Source: an uncultured Planctomycetales bacterium
Lineage (GTDB): Bacteria; Planctomycetota; Planctomycetia; Isosphaerales; Isosphaeraceae
Assembly (NCBI GenBank): GCA_937997355.1
Contig: CALKTZ010001256.1
Span: 1 to 7,515 of the forward strand
Length of the DNA: 7,515 bases
Direction: 5' to 3'
Shown here: positions 1-6,623 of the stretch, one piece after another
Numbering within the stretch: position 1 is the stretch's first letter
How the letters are laid out: every line of letters starts with the position of its first letter
Notes under the pieces: generated by a model
What the model saw: only the letters and a program-made list of their open reading frames with translations
Told to the model about the DNA's origin: nothing
Databases searched by the model: none
Made by a program: the position numbers and the translations under genes

Positions 1-609
1 GAGGAACCCGCCGTAGGCCGTGTAGGCGACGACCGTCGCCGCGAAGATGGCCAGGCCGAGATAATAGCCGACATCCATCGAGGCCAGGGTTTCCGGCCCG
101 GCAACCCAGCCCAGGGTCTCGGCGGGGAGGACCACCTTGAGGATCACGCCGCCGGCCTTGAACTGCGGGATCAGGTTGGATGTCAGGAAGAGCAGGATGA
201 GGAGGCTCGTCAGCAGGCCGAGCGTGGGGCTGCCGTATCGTTCGCGGAGGAGGTCGGGGAGCGTGATTGCGCCGGTTTTCCTGGCAAGCTGACCGATCCG
301 CTTGCCCAGGATGCCCAGGACGGTGAGCGGCACGACCATGTAGGAGGCGATCCAGAGGGCGATGACCCAGCCGTGCTGATAGGCCAGTGAGGGGAAACCC
401 ACGAAGGTCCCGCCGCTGACGACCGCCGCCGTGAGGGCGACCGCGAAGGCCCCCAGCGAGCGATTCCCCAGGAAATATTTTTGCAGGAATCCGGCCTTCT
501 TGCTCGAAACCAGGTTGGCGACAACCCCCAGGCCGAGCGAGACCAGCGTGAAGATCACCAACGCCAGGATGGTCGCCGGCTGGGCGTGAATCGAATTCGC
601 GTTGTTCAT
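1..609 (-). CDS. PanF-like sodium/solute symporter (SSS family), N-terminal part, cut by window edge
   Basis: Inner-membrane importer expected to couple Na+ entry to uptake of a small organic solute. The 203 visible residues begin MNNANSIHAQ at an ATG preceded by AAGGGG seven bases upstream; the C-terminal part (the family is usually about 480-550 residues) lies beyond the left edge. Hydrophobic helices are visible at about residues 11-33, 54-75, 81-102, 130-146 and 180-195. Family-like segments are KYFLGNRSLG (44-53), FVGFPSLAYQHG (69-80), ILGKRIGQLAR (100-110), AITLPDLLRERYGS (114-127) and YTAYGGF (196-202); order and wording resemble the pantothenate symporter PanF. The ATG overlaps the stop of the upstream small membrane gene (ATGA), which implies translational coupling and matches the yhdT-panF arrangement. 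Family assignment is firm. Pantothenate as substrate is only suggested by similarity; proline, other acids or sugars are possible. Confidence 0.9.
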   Translation of the reverse strand, partial: MNNANSIHAQPATILALVIFTLVSLGLGVVANLVSSKKAGFLQKYFLGNRSLGAFAVALTAAVVSGGTFVGFPSLAYQHGWVIALWIASYMVVPLTVLGILGKRIGQLARKTGAITLPDLLRERYGSPTLGLLTSLLILLFLTSNLIPQFKAGGVILKVVLPAETLGWVAGPETLASMDVGYYLGLAIFAATVVAYTAYGGFL

Positions 610-929
610 TCGGCCACCCCTTCCCGGATATCCTGCTCCAGCTCGCCGGCGTGGTCGCGGCCCAGGTCGTCGTCGGCCATGTAGAAGCCCGCATACCAGA
701 AGGTGATGAGCGTGCAGATAATCCAGGGGACGAGGACCCCCCACATCACCCACGAGGGAATTCCCCAGATCGGGGCGATATCCTCCGCGGTCAACGGCCG
801 GCCGGGCCGGTTGTATCCGTATAAATAGCAGTAGACGCAGCAATAGATCGTGCTGGAAAGCCAGATGAGGCCGATGCCGATCGCCTCTCTTCGCGCGTTT
901 TGAAACGTCGGGTCATTGTGTTGGGACAT
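606..929 (-). CDS. Small two-helix membrane protein, YhdT/DUF997-like symporter partner
   Basis: A 107-residue protein with two predicted membrane helices (about residues 16-38 and 59-83) and a charged, acidic C-terminal tail (ADDDLGRD onward). The N-terminal QNARREA and the G-I-P-x-W segment starting helix 2 (56-60) resemble YhdT-type proteins, which sit next to sodium/pantothenate symporters. Such proteins are thought to be accessory subunits; no biochemical role is established for this one. I chose the ATG at 929, which has GGAG about 12 bases upstream; an in-frame TTG at 947 would add six residues (MESCEF) but lacks a ribosome binding site. The stop overlaps the symporter ATG as ATGA, so the two are probably made together in fixed ratio. 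The gene lies 99 bases downstream of the peptidase stop, with a hairpin between. Gene reality is well supported; family name moderately so. Confidence 0.8.
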   Translation of the reverse strand: MSQHNDPTFQNARREAIGIGLIWLSSTIYCCVYCYLYGYNRPGRPLTAEDIAPIWGIPSWVMWGVLVPWIICTLITFWYAGFYMADDDLGRDHAGELEQDIREGVAE

Positions 930-1004
930 GAATTCGCAGGACTCCAACGGCAGGAGAAAACTCGAATCGGTGGGATGGATCCGCGGAGAGGATGAGCGTG
1001 CAGG

Positions 1005-1024
1005 GGATCTCGCTGGCGAGATCC
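1005..1024 (-). terminator. Perfect 9-bp hairpin just past the peptidase stop (terminator- or stabiliser-like)
   Basis: GGATCTCGC, TG, GCGAGATCC form a perfect inverted repeat (in practice an 8-bp stem with a CTGG loop), beginning four bases after the TGA of the S9 peptidase on the minus strand. No T-run follows on that strand, so this is not a classical intrinsic terminator. It could be a Rho-linked or U-tract-less terminator, or an mRNA 3'-end stabiliser separating the peptidase from the symporter genes. Confidence 0.45.
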
Positions 1025-1028
1025 GGGA

Positions 1029-3287
1029 TCAATTCGATGTTGCGACCTTGAGCGACCTCACGAAGAATGCGACCAAGCGTTCCGCATAATACAGGATGTC
1101 GGCATCCCGGCGTACCGAGTGCCGGGATTCGGGGAGCGGCAAGAGTTCGAACGGCTTGGCCTCGGCGATGAGGGCGTTGGCCAGCCGCGCCGAATGGCGG
1201 AAGTGGACATTCTCGTCCATCATGCCGTGAATGACCAGCAGTTTGCCTCGAAGTTTGCCGACCGTCGGCAAGCAGGAGGATTCGCGATATCCCTTCGCGT
1301 TATTCTCGGGGGTTCCCATGTAACGCTCGGTATAGGCCGTGTCGTAACCGTCCCAGTCGGTGACGGGTGCGCCGGCCAGCCCGGCCTTGAACACGTCGGC
1401 GGCTTCGGTGAGGCATCGAATCGTCATGTATCCGCCGTAACTCCGCCCGGTGATCCCGACTCGCGACGCATCGAGCTCGGGCTTGTTGGCGGTGATGAAC
1501 CGGACGCCGTCAACCTGATCGAGGACCTCGACCGTCCCCATCCGTCGGTTGAGGGCCGCTTCGAATTCATGGCCACGCCTAGACGAGCCTCGGTTGTCCA
1601 TCTTCCAGACGGCGAAGCCATGCCGCGCCAGGAGCTGGGCCGTGAGGTCGGAGGTCAACGACCAGCTTTCGCTCACCGTCTGGACGTGCGGCCCGCCGTA
1701 AACCATCACGACCAGCGGAACCTTCTCATCGGCGTTCCGGTTCGTGGGAGGATAATAGGCGCCGTACAGGGTGAGGCCATCTCGATTCTTGAACGTGAGA
1801 AACTCGGGGGGAATCAGGTCGATCTGGCCGATGCGGGTATCGGATCGCGCGTCATCGATCAGGCCGAGGACGTTCCCCGATCGGTCCTTCAGCGTGGTCC
1901 GCGTGGGAATGATCCTCGACGAAACCTGGTCCACGAACTTCGAGCCGTCCGGCGCGACCTGGACCGCGTGGATTCCCGGCTCCCCGGTGATTTTCGTGAT
2001 TTCGCCCCCGTCGAGGGAGACCCGATGGAGTTGCGATTCGAGAGGAGTTTCCCGGCCGGCGAGGAACCAGACTTCCCGGCGCTCCGAATCGAGATGGACC
2101 ACGCGATCGACGGGCCAGTCTCCCGAGGTGAGGGTTCGCACGAGCGCGCCGTCCCGGTCGCGCCATTCGAGATGCCGATAGCCGGTCTTCTCGTTCGACC
2201 AGAGAAAACCCCCGGTCTTCTTGTCGATGCGCAGGTCGTCGTGAAGGTTGATCCAGGTTGGGGATGTCTCTTCGAAGAGGAGGCGATTCTCGCCCGTGGC
2301 CGCATCGACGCGGAGCAAGCTCAGCCGGGTCTGATCGCGCGAGAGGAGCTGGAGTAGGAACGACGTCGGCGATTCCCAATCGATCCGCGCCAGGTAATCC
2401 CCCCGCGCAAGGCCCGGCAGGTTGAGCCAGGTAGTTTCCCCCCCCGAAGCGGAAACGATCCCGAGCCGGACCCTGGCATTCTCCTTGCCGGCGAACGGAT
2501 AGCGGTGCGTCTCCGAGCCGACCGTATCCCCCCCTTCATGGACGATCGTGAAGAGTGGGATGTGCCGCTCGTCGGTCTCCTGATAGGCCAGCTTCGAGCC
2601 GTCTGGCGCCCACCAGAAGCCGGTCGAGCGGCCGAGTTCTTCCTGCGCGGCGAATTCCGCGAGCCCGTGCGAGACTCCGGCGACGGCCCCGTGCGTCAAC
2701 TGAGTCTCGGCGCGTGACTTGAGGTTGAGCACGAAAAGCTCGTCGTCGCGAACGAAGGCGACCTTCGAGCCATCGTCGGTCAACTGGGGATCAATCGCGG
2801 GACTCTTGGACGAAGTGAGACGTTCCAGCCCCTCGCCGCCGAGGAGATGCAGGTCTCCCTTGAGCGGGATGAGTACGACGTCCGCTTTCTTCGCGCGGAT
2901 GACCTGACTGATGCCGGTGTCGCGAGCCCGCTGACGCTCCCGTCGGAGCTTCTCCGCCAGGGAAAGGTTGGCTTCGGTGTCGCCGGCGCCGGGCGCCCTG
3001 GCGGCGACCTTCGGTTCCACCGGGGCCACGCCGCTGGTCCAGTAGACCCGATTCAGCGTCGAGGATTCCGACTTCAAGAAGTTGAAGGATTGAGAGTCGG
3101 CGGAAAACGCGAAGCTGCCGGGGATGGCGTTTCCCGGGCTGGGTTGGCGGACGAGGTCGGCCGGCTCGACGGCCCGTCGTGCGGCCGGCGTCGTGGGCTT
3201 GTTCGGTTCCGAGGCGGCAAGGTTCGAAGCGTCCACGCTCATGAGTACCGAAACCAGGAAATGAAAGATGCAGTCACTCGCCTTCAT
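1029..3287 (-). CDS. Secreted dipeptidyl-peptidase IV-type serine peptidase (family S9)
   Basis: Removes N-terminal dipeptides, typically X-Pro or X-Ala, from peptides outside the cytoplasm. The 752-residue product has a short signal-like N-terminus (MKASD, hydrophobic IFHFLVSVLMSV, then ASNLAAS), a DPPIV_N beta-propeller (about 130-480) and a C-terminal alpha/beta-hydrolase domain (about 500-752). The catalytic triad is visible as S616 in GRSYGGY, D691 in HGMMDENVHF and H723 in ESRHS; the 75- and 32-residue spacings closely match human DPP4 (78 and 32). Y530 in VYGGP matches the oxyanion tyrosine, and E216-E217 in EFAAQEEL match the double-Glu that binds the substrate N-terminus, so exopeptidase activity is expected. 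R615 replaces the Trp often found before the nucleophile. Start: ATG at 3287 with GGGG seven bases upstream; a TTG at 3413 would prepend 42 poorly protein-like residues ahead of the signal peptide. The specific DPP IV activity, rather than another S9B specificity, is inferred. Confidence 0.93.
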   Translation of the reverse strand: MKASDCIFHFLVSVLMSVDASNLAASEPNKPTTPAARRAVEPADLVRQPSPGNAIPGSFAFSADSQSFNFLKSESSTLNRVYWTSGVAPVEPKVAARAPGAGDTEANLSLAEKLRRERQRARDTGISQVIRAKKADVVLIPLKGDLHLLGGEGLERLTSSKSPAIDPQLTDDGSKVAFVRDDELFVLNLKSRAETQLTHGAVAGVSHGLAEFAAQEELGRSTGFWWAPDGSKLAYQETDERHIPLFTIVHEGGDTVGSETHRYPFAGKENARVRLGIVSASGGETTWLNLPGLARGDYLARIDWESPTSFLLQLLSRDQTRLSLLRVDAATGENRLLFEETSPTWINLHDDLRIDKKTGGFLWSNEKTGYRHLEWRDRDGALVRTLTSGDWPVDRVVHLDSERREVWFLAGRETPLESQLHRVSLDGGEITKITGEPGIHAVQVAPDGSKFVDQVSSRIIPTRTTLKDRSGNVLGLIDDARSDTRIGQIDLIPPEFLTFKNRDGLTLYGAYYPPTNRNADEKVPLVVMVYGGPHVQTVSESWSLTSDLTAQLLARHGFAVWKMDNRGSSRRGHEFEAALNRRMGTVEVLDQVDGVRFITANKPELDASRVGITGRSYGGYMTIRCLTEAADVFKAGLAGAPVTDWDGYDTAYTERYMGTPENNAKGYRESSCLPTVGKLRGKLLVIHGMMDENVHFRHSARLANALIAEAKPFELLPLPESRHSVRRDADILYYAERLVAFFVRSLKVATSN

Positions 3288-3441
3288 GGGCAATCCCCGT
3301 CGCCGCTCGTTAGTCTGCGGAGTTATCCCCGCGCCGTCGCGTCCGGGGTATGTTTCGAAGGCTCGAAGTTGGGTTCCACAGGACGTCCGTACGTGTTGAG
3401 CGATGCCCGTCAAAGAGTCCTGCGGTTCCGTGAAGACCCGT

Positions 3442-3505
3442 CCCCCCTCTCGGAGGGGGGATTCAGGGGGGAGTTCTTCGATGCAAAGCCCCTCCGAGAG
3501 GGGGG
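3442..3505. repeat. REPIN-like inverted repeat: two palindromic units facing each other
   Basis: Two 17-base arms, 3442-3458 and 3489-3505, are perfect reverse complements (CCCCCCTCTCGGAGGGG and its complement), separated by 30 bases. Each arm region is also its own hairpin: C6TC-TCG-GAG6 at 3442-3460 has an 8-bp stem, and CCCCTC-CGA-GAGGGG at 3489-3503 a 6-bp stem. The stretch GGGGGGATTCAGGGGGG follows the first hairpin. A pair of short, inverted, G-run palindromes in an intergenic gap is the layout of REP doublets (REPINs), which are mobilised by TnpA-REP transposases. No transposase is present here. It lies downstream of the aldehyde dehydrogenase and upstream of the peptidase, so it might also end or shield the dehydrogenase transcript. 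The structure is certain; its dispersal in the genome cannot be seen from one window. Confidence 0.7.
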
Positions 3506-3568
3506 CGGATGATTTCGGGCTCGGGCAAGGGCTTTACAATCAAGCCTCGGCCCGGCTCAACACGCACT

Positions 3569-3580
3569 CGTCGGCCGACG
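3569..3580. other. 12-bp perfect palindrome next to the aldehyde dehydrogenase stop
   Basis: CGTCGGCCGACG is its own reverse complement and begins one base past the TGA (3584-3582) of the aldehyde dehydrogenase. As RNA it could form only a short 4-bp stem with a GGCC loop and has no T-run after it, so it is a poor terminator. It might be a dyad binding site or chance in GC-rich DNA. Confidence 0.25.
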
Positions 3581-3581
3581 G

Positions 3582-5054
3582 TCAGCCGAGTTTGACGGTC
3601 ACCGTCTTGAGCTCGGTGTAATGCTCAAGCGCGGCTTCGCCATTCTCGCGGCCTTGCCCCGACATCTTGAACCCGCCGAACGGGGTGTTGGAATCGACCA
3701 CGTGGTAGCAGTTGACCCAGACGGTTCCCGCCTTCACCTTCCTGGCGAAGAGATGGGCCTTGTCGATGTCCTTGGTCCAGATGGCGGCGGCCAGGCCATA
3801 CTGGGTGTCGTTGGCTCGCGGGACCACCTCGTCGATCGACTCGAACGGCAGGACCGAGACGACTGGGCCGAAGATTTCATCCCTGGCGATCGTCATCGTG
3901 TCCTTCACGTTGTCGAAGATCGTCGGCTGGACGAAGAAGCCCTTCGATCCCACGCGCTCGCCCCCGGTCAGCAGGGTTGCCCCTTCCTTCTCGCCAAGAT
4001 CGACGTAGTGGAGGATCTTGTCGAGCTGTTCCTGGGAAACCTGCGGCCCTTGCTGCGTCTTGGGATCGAGGGGGTCGCCGACCTTGCGTCCCTTGGCCTT
4101 TTCCGCCAGCCGTTCGACGAATTCGCCGTGAATCTTGCGATCGACGAACAGCCGGCTCCCCGCCGTGCAGCACTGCCCGCCGTGGAAGTAGATGGCGTGG
4201 AAGGCGCCTTCCACGGCGGCGTCGAGATCGGCATCGGCGAAGATCACGTTCGGGCTCTTGCCGCCGAGTTCGAAGGTGGTCCGCTTGAGCGTATCGGCCG
4301 CCGCCTTCTGGATGATCTTGGCCGTATCGACGTGGCCGGTGAAAGCGATCTTGTCGATGTCCGGGTGCGTGACGAGGGCCGCGCCGGCGGTCTCGCCGAA
4401 GCCGTTGATGATGTTGACCACCCCCTTGGGGAAACCGGCCTCAAGGGCCAGCTCGCCGAGTCTCAGGGCGGTGAGAGGCGTTTGTTCGGCCGGCTTGAGG
4501 ACGACCGCGTTTCCGCAGGCCAGGGCCGGACCCCACTTCCACGCGAGCATCAGGAGGGGGAAGTTCCAGGGGATGATCTGGCCGACGACGCCGACCGGCT
4601 GCCGGAGTGTGTAGCAGAGGAAGCTGCCGCGAACCGGGACCGTCCGCCCTTCGAGCTTGTCGGCCCATCCGGCGTAGTATCGCAGGGTGTTGACGACCCC
4701 TTCCATGTCCCCTTTGGAATCGGTGATCGTCTTGCCGCAATTCAAGGACTCGAGAGAAGCCAACTCCTCGGCATGCTTCTCAACGAGATCGGCCAGGTTG
4801 AAGAGGAGCTTGCCGCGATCGGCGGCGTCCATGTCGCTCCAGGGGCCGGATTCGAGGGCCTTTCGCGCGGCCTTGACGGCCTTGTCGACGTCCTTGGCGG
4901 TGCCGGCGGCAACCCTGGCGATCGCCTCGCCGGTCGCGGGGTTCAGGGTCTCGAACTCTCCGCCTTCCACCGGATCGACCCATTGGCCATCGATCAGGAG
5001 CTTGGTCTGGTATGTCTTCGGACGAGAGGGAGTCTTCGCGTGCGTCGTTGCCAT
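3582..5054 (-). CDS. NAD(P)-dependent aldehyde dehydrogenase, class 1/2 (ALDH superfamily)
   Basis: A cytoplasmic enzyme oxidising an aldehyde to its acid with NAD(P)+. The 490-residue length is normal and all core residues are present: N164 in PWNF, K187 in VVLKPAE, the general base E262 in FELGGKSPN, the nucleophile C296 in [10 protein letters not shown] and E393 in EIFGPV. Spacings match human ALDH2 (N169, K192, E268, C302, E399) with a constant offset. The Rossmann segment reads FTGHVDTAK (238-246) where the common form is FTGSTEVGK, so the second Gly of GxxxxG is Ala245 and the Ser-Thr-Glu is changed; coenzyme preference therefore cannot be read by analogy. Start: ATG at 5054 with GAGGT (5065-5061) six bases upstream and a consensus-like promoter at 5125-5097. 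Overall it resembles ALDH1/2-type and betaine-aldehyde-type enzymes, but the substrate cannot be told; the flanking genes give no pathway clue. Confidence 0.95.
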   Translation of the reverse strand: MATTHAKTPSRPKTYQTKLLIDGQWVDPVEGGEFETLNPATGEAIARVAAGTAKDVDKAVKAARKALESGPWSDMDAADRGKLLFNLADLVEKHAEELASLESLNCGKTITDSKGDMEGVVNTLRYYAGWADKLEGRTVPVRGSFLCYTLRQPVGVVGQIIPWNFPLLMLAWKWGPALACGNAVVLKPAEQTPLTALRLGELALEAGFPKGVVNIINGFGETAGAALVTHPDIDKIAFTGHVDTAKIIQKAAADTLKRTTFELGGKSPNVIFADADLDAAVEGAFHAIYFHGGQCCTAGSRLFVDRKIHGEFVERLAEKAKGRKVGDPLDPKTQQGPQVSQEQLDKILHYVDLGEKEGATLLTGGERVGSKGFFVQPTIFDNVKDTMTIARDEIFGPVVSVLPFESIDEVVPRANDTQYGLAAAIWTKDIDKAHLFARKVKAGTVWVNCYHVVDSNTPFGGFKMSGQGRENGEAALEHYTELKTVTVKLG

Positions 5055-5096
5055 GACGTTACCTCATGGAATCCACCGGGAATTTCGACGACAGGC

Positions 5097-5125
5097 ATCG
5101 TCGGGCGCTCAAGTTCGACTGTCAA
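5097..5125 (-). promoter_or_regulatory. Sigma70-type promoter candidate for the aldehyde dehydrogenase
   Basis: On the minus strand a perfect -35 TTGACA (5125-5120) is followed after 17 bases by GACGAT (5102-5097), which keeps three of six -10 positions. Transcription would start near 5090, giving a leader of about 36 bases with the GAGGT ribosome binding site at 5065-5061. The -35 and spacing are strong; the -10 is weak, so this is a candidate only. Confidence 0.45.
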
Positions 5126-5217
5126 CCCCCCGATGGGCCGGGCGCGCGGCATCGAAAACCGCCGATTGCGGAAAGTTCGGATTCCCCGGCCGGATCGTCG
5201 GAACCGATCGACCGCTC

Positions 5218-5226
5218 TGGTATGAT
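5218..5226 (+). promoter_or_regulatory. Extended -10 promoter candidate for the BNR-repeat gene
   Basis: TG-G-TATGAT fits the extended -10 form (TGn then a TATAAT-like hexamer, five of six). The -35 position 17 bases upstream (TCGGAA, 5198-5203) is poor, as is usual for extended -10 promoters. A start near 5233 would leave a leader of about 50 bases before the AAGGA site at 5273-5277. It lies in the same 229-bp divergent gap as the aldehyde dehydrogenase promoter, about 90 bases away, so the two could share a regulator. Confidence 0.45.
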
Positions 5227-5283
5227 CTGCCGATGATCTTCCCTTCTCTTCTACCATCCATTGTTGAGTGGCAAGGAACAATG

Positions 5284-6363
5284 ATGTCGCATCCGTTGGC
5301 GAAGACCTTCATCATCGTGTTGGGCCTCTGTGCTTCGAGCCCGGCCGTTGCCGGCGAGCCCCAGTTCACCCGGATTTTCGGCCCCGAAGTGCCGACGGGC
5401 CCCTACAAGCATCCGGCCTGCATGACCGAGCTTGCCAACGGCGACCTCTACCTCGTCTATTACGGCGGCTCCGGCGAGTATGGAATCGATACCTCCGTCT
5501 ACGGGTCGCGGCTCAAGAAGGGGGAGGCCAGGTGGTCGACGCCGAAGGTGGTCGCGCACGACCCCTTCCGCTCGGCGGGGAACGGGGTGGTCTGGCAATC
5601 CCCGGACGGCCTGGTCTGGCTCTTCTATAACGTGCGATATGGCGAAACCTGGTCGACCACGCGCGTTCAATTCAAGGTTTCCTATGACAACGGCGAGACC
5701 TGGTCGGATTCCTCCATGCTGCTCGACGAGGAAGGGAGCATGGTGCGCGGCCGGCCGATCGTCCTGGCCAACGGCAACTACCTGCTCGGGGTCTATCACG
5801 AGACCGGGAGCGACCCGGAGTTCACCGCGGCCGACACCTATTCCTTCTTCATGTCCTTCAATCCGAAGCAAAAGGAAAAGGGATGGACGAGGCTCGGGGG
5901 GATTCGCTCTCCCAAGGGGAACCTCCAGCCCGCGGCCGTCGAGATGGAGCCCGGCCACCTGATCGCCTACTGCCGACGGGCCGGCGACTACGACCCCAAG
6001 ACGATCGGCTACATCGTCCGCGCCGAGTCGTTCGACGGCGGCAAGACCTGGACCGAAGGCAAGGATACCGCGTTCCCGAATCCGAACGCGGCCGTCGACA
6101 TCATCAAGCTCAGGAGCGGCAATCTCGTCCTGATCTACAACGACTGCATGCACGGGCGAACCCCGCTGACGCTGGCCGTTTCCAAGGACGGCGACAAGAC
6201 CTGGCCGATCAAGAAGAACCTCCTGGCGGACCCGAAGAACGACTATGGCTACCCGATCATCCTCCAGGGGGCCGACGACCGGATCCACGTGATGTACACC
6301 TCCGACAAGCGAGGCGTCGTCAATCACGCGGTCTTGGGGGAAGATTGGCTCCTGGGCCAGTAA
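5284..6363 (+). CDS. Secreted BNR-repeat (sialidase-like) beta-propeller protein
   Basis: A 359-residue exported protein. The signal peptide is clear: MSHPLAK, a hydrophobic stretch, then AVA (21-23) before GEP as the likely cleavage site. Three Asp-boxes mark propeller blades: SYDNGETW (133-140), SFDGGKTW (249-256) and a degenerate SKDGDKTW (300-307). Other segments, NLQPAAVEME (213-222), FPNPNAAVD (264-272) and YPIILQGADDRIHVMYT (323-339), look like the BNR_2/predicted-neuraminidase family. The FRIP arginine of true sialidases is not there (the equivalent region reads KHPACMTELANGDL, 42-55), so sialic acid cleavage is doubtful; another glycoside target is equally plausible. Start: two in-frame ATGs at 5281 and 5284; AAGGA at 5273-5277 is six bases from the second, so I chose 5284. 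The open frame runs upstream into the aldehyde dehydrogenase region, but that part lies antisense to a real gene. Fold and export are confident; substrate is unknown. Confidence 0.88.
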   Translation: MSHPLAKTFIIVLGLCASSPAVAGEPQFTRIFGPEVPTGPYKHPACMTELANGDLYLVYYGGSGEYGIDTSVYGSRLKKGEARWSTPKVVAHDPFRSAGNGVVWQSPDGLVWLFYNVRYGETWSTTRVQFKVSYDNGETWSDSSMLLDEEGSMVRGRPIVLANGNYLLGVYHETGSDPEFTAADTYSFFMSFNPKQKEKGWTRLGGIRSPKGNLQPAAVEMEPGHLIAYCRRAGDYDPKTIGYIVRAESFDGGKTWTEGKDTAFPNPNAAVDIIKLRSGNLVLIYNDCMHGRTPLTLAVSKDGDKTWPIKKNLLADPKNDYGYPIILQGADDRIHVMYTSDKRGVVNHAVLGEDWLLGQ

Positions 6364-6623
6364 CCGAGCTCACTGTCTCCGTCGCCATTTGAACCCCGAA
6401 CACGAGTTCTTATCTGGCGGCGATCATTAAAAAATGCCGGGACGGCCATCGACCTCCGGAGCACGATCGTGGGTGCTGCCGAGGCCGAGGGCCTACCGAA
6501 CTTTCCACCAAAGAATCCGATCGGCGCCTCATGGCACGGATCGGTCCGGCCAAGTAATGTAGGATCGGTTGACCCGAATTTCGTCGTCATACCTGCCGCG
6601 ATGGACTCCTCGGAGAGTTTCCG
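6364..6623. other. Intergenic gap between the BNR gene and the STAS gene; no gene recognised
   Basis: No open frame here looks like a protein. It contains a perfect 10-bp palindrome CACGATCGTG (6462-6471), a second palindrome CCGATCGG (6517-6524) and an 8-base direct repeat GGATCGGT at 6538-6545 and 6562-6569. TTGACC at 6569-6574 looks like a -35 but has no acceptable -10 at normal spacing. The end of the gap has the ribosome binding site GGAGAG (6612-6617) for the STAS gene. There is no clear intrinsic terminator after the BNR gene. Confidence 0.5.

Noticed and set aside
1119..2357. Plus-strand open frame (412 codons) opposite the S9 peptidase
   Set aside because: Antisense shadow of the peptidase catalytic and propeller regions; the composition (Gly/Arg/Asp/Val-rich, no motif) is that of a mirror frame.
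3288..3413. 42-residue N-terminal extension of the peptidase from a TTG
   Set aside because: It would precede the signal-like segment; the ATG at 3287 has its own GGGG and gives a sensible exported precursor.
3621..5225. Long plus-strand open frame (534 codons) opposite the aldehyde dehydrogenase
   Set aside because: It is antisense to a gene with all catalytic residues in place, has no family-like segments, and long antisense frames are expected from GC-biased third positions.
4687..5283. In-frame upstream extension of the BNR protein
   Set aside because: It lies antisense to the aldehyde dehydrogenase, would bury the signal peptide about 200 residues inside the protein, and starts before the likely promoter at 5218-5226.
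5251..6327. Minus-strand open frame (358 codons) opposite the BNR-repeat gene
   Set aside because: Mirror frame of a gene supported by a signal peptide and Asp-boxes; no recognisable domain and no ribosome binding site.
6569..6595. Promoter for the STAS gene based on TTGACC
   Set aside because: At 16-18 base spacing there is no TATAAT-like hexamer; only a two-of-six match occurs at 15 bases.
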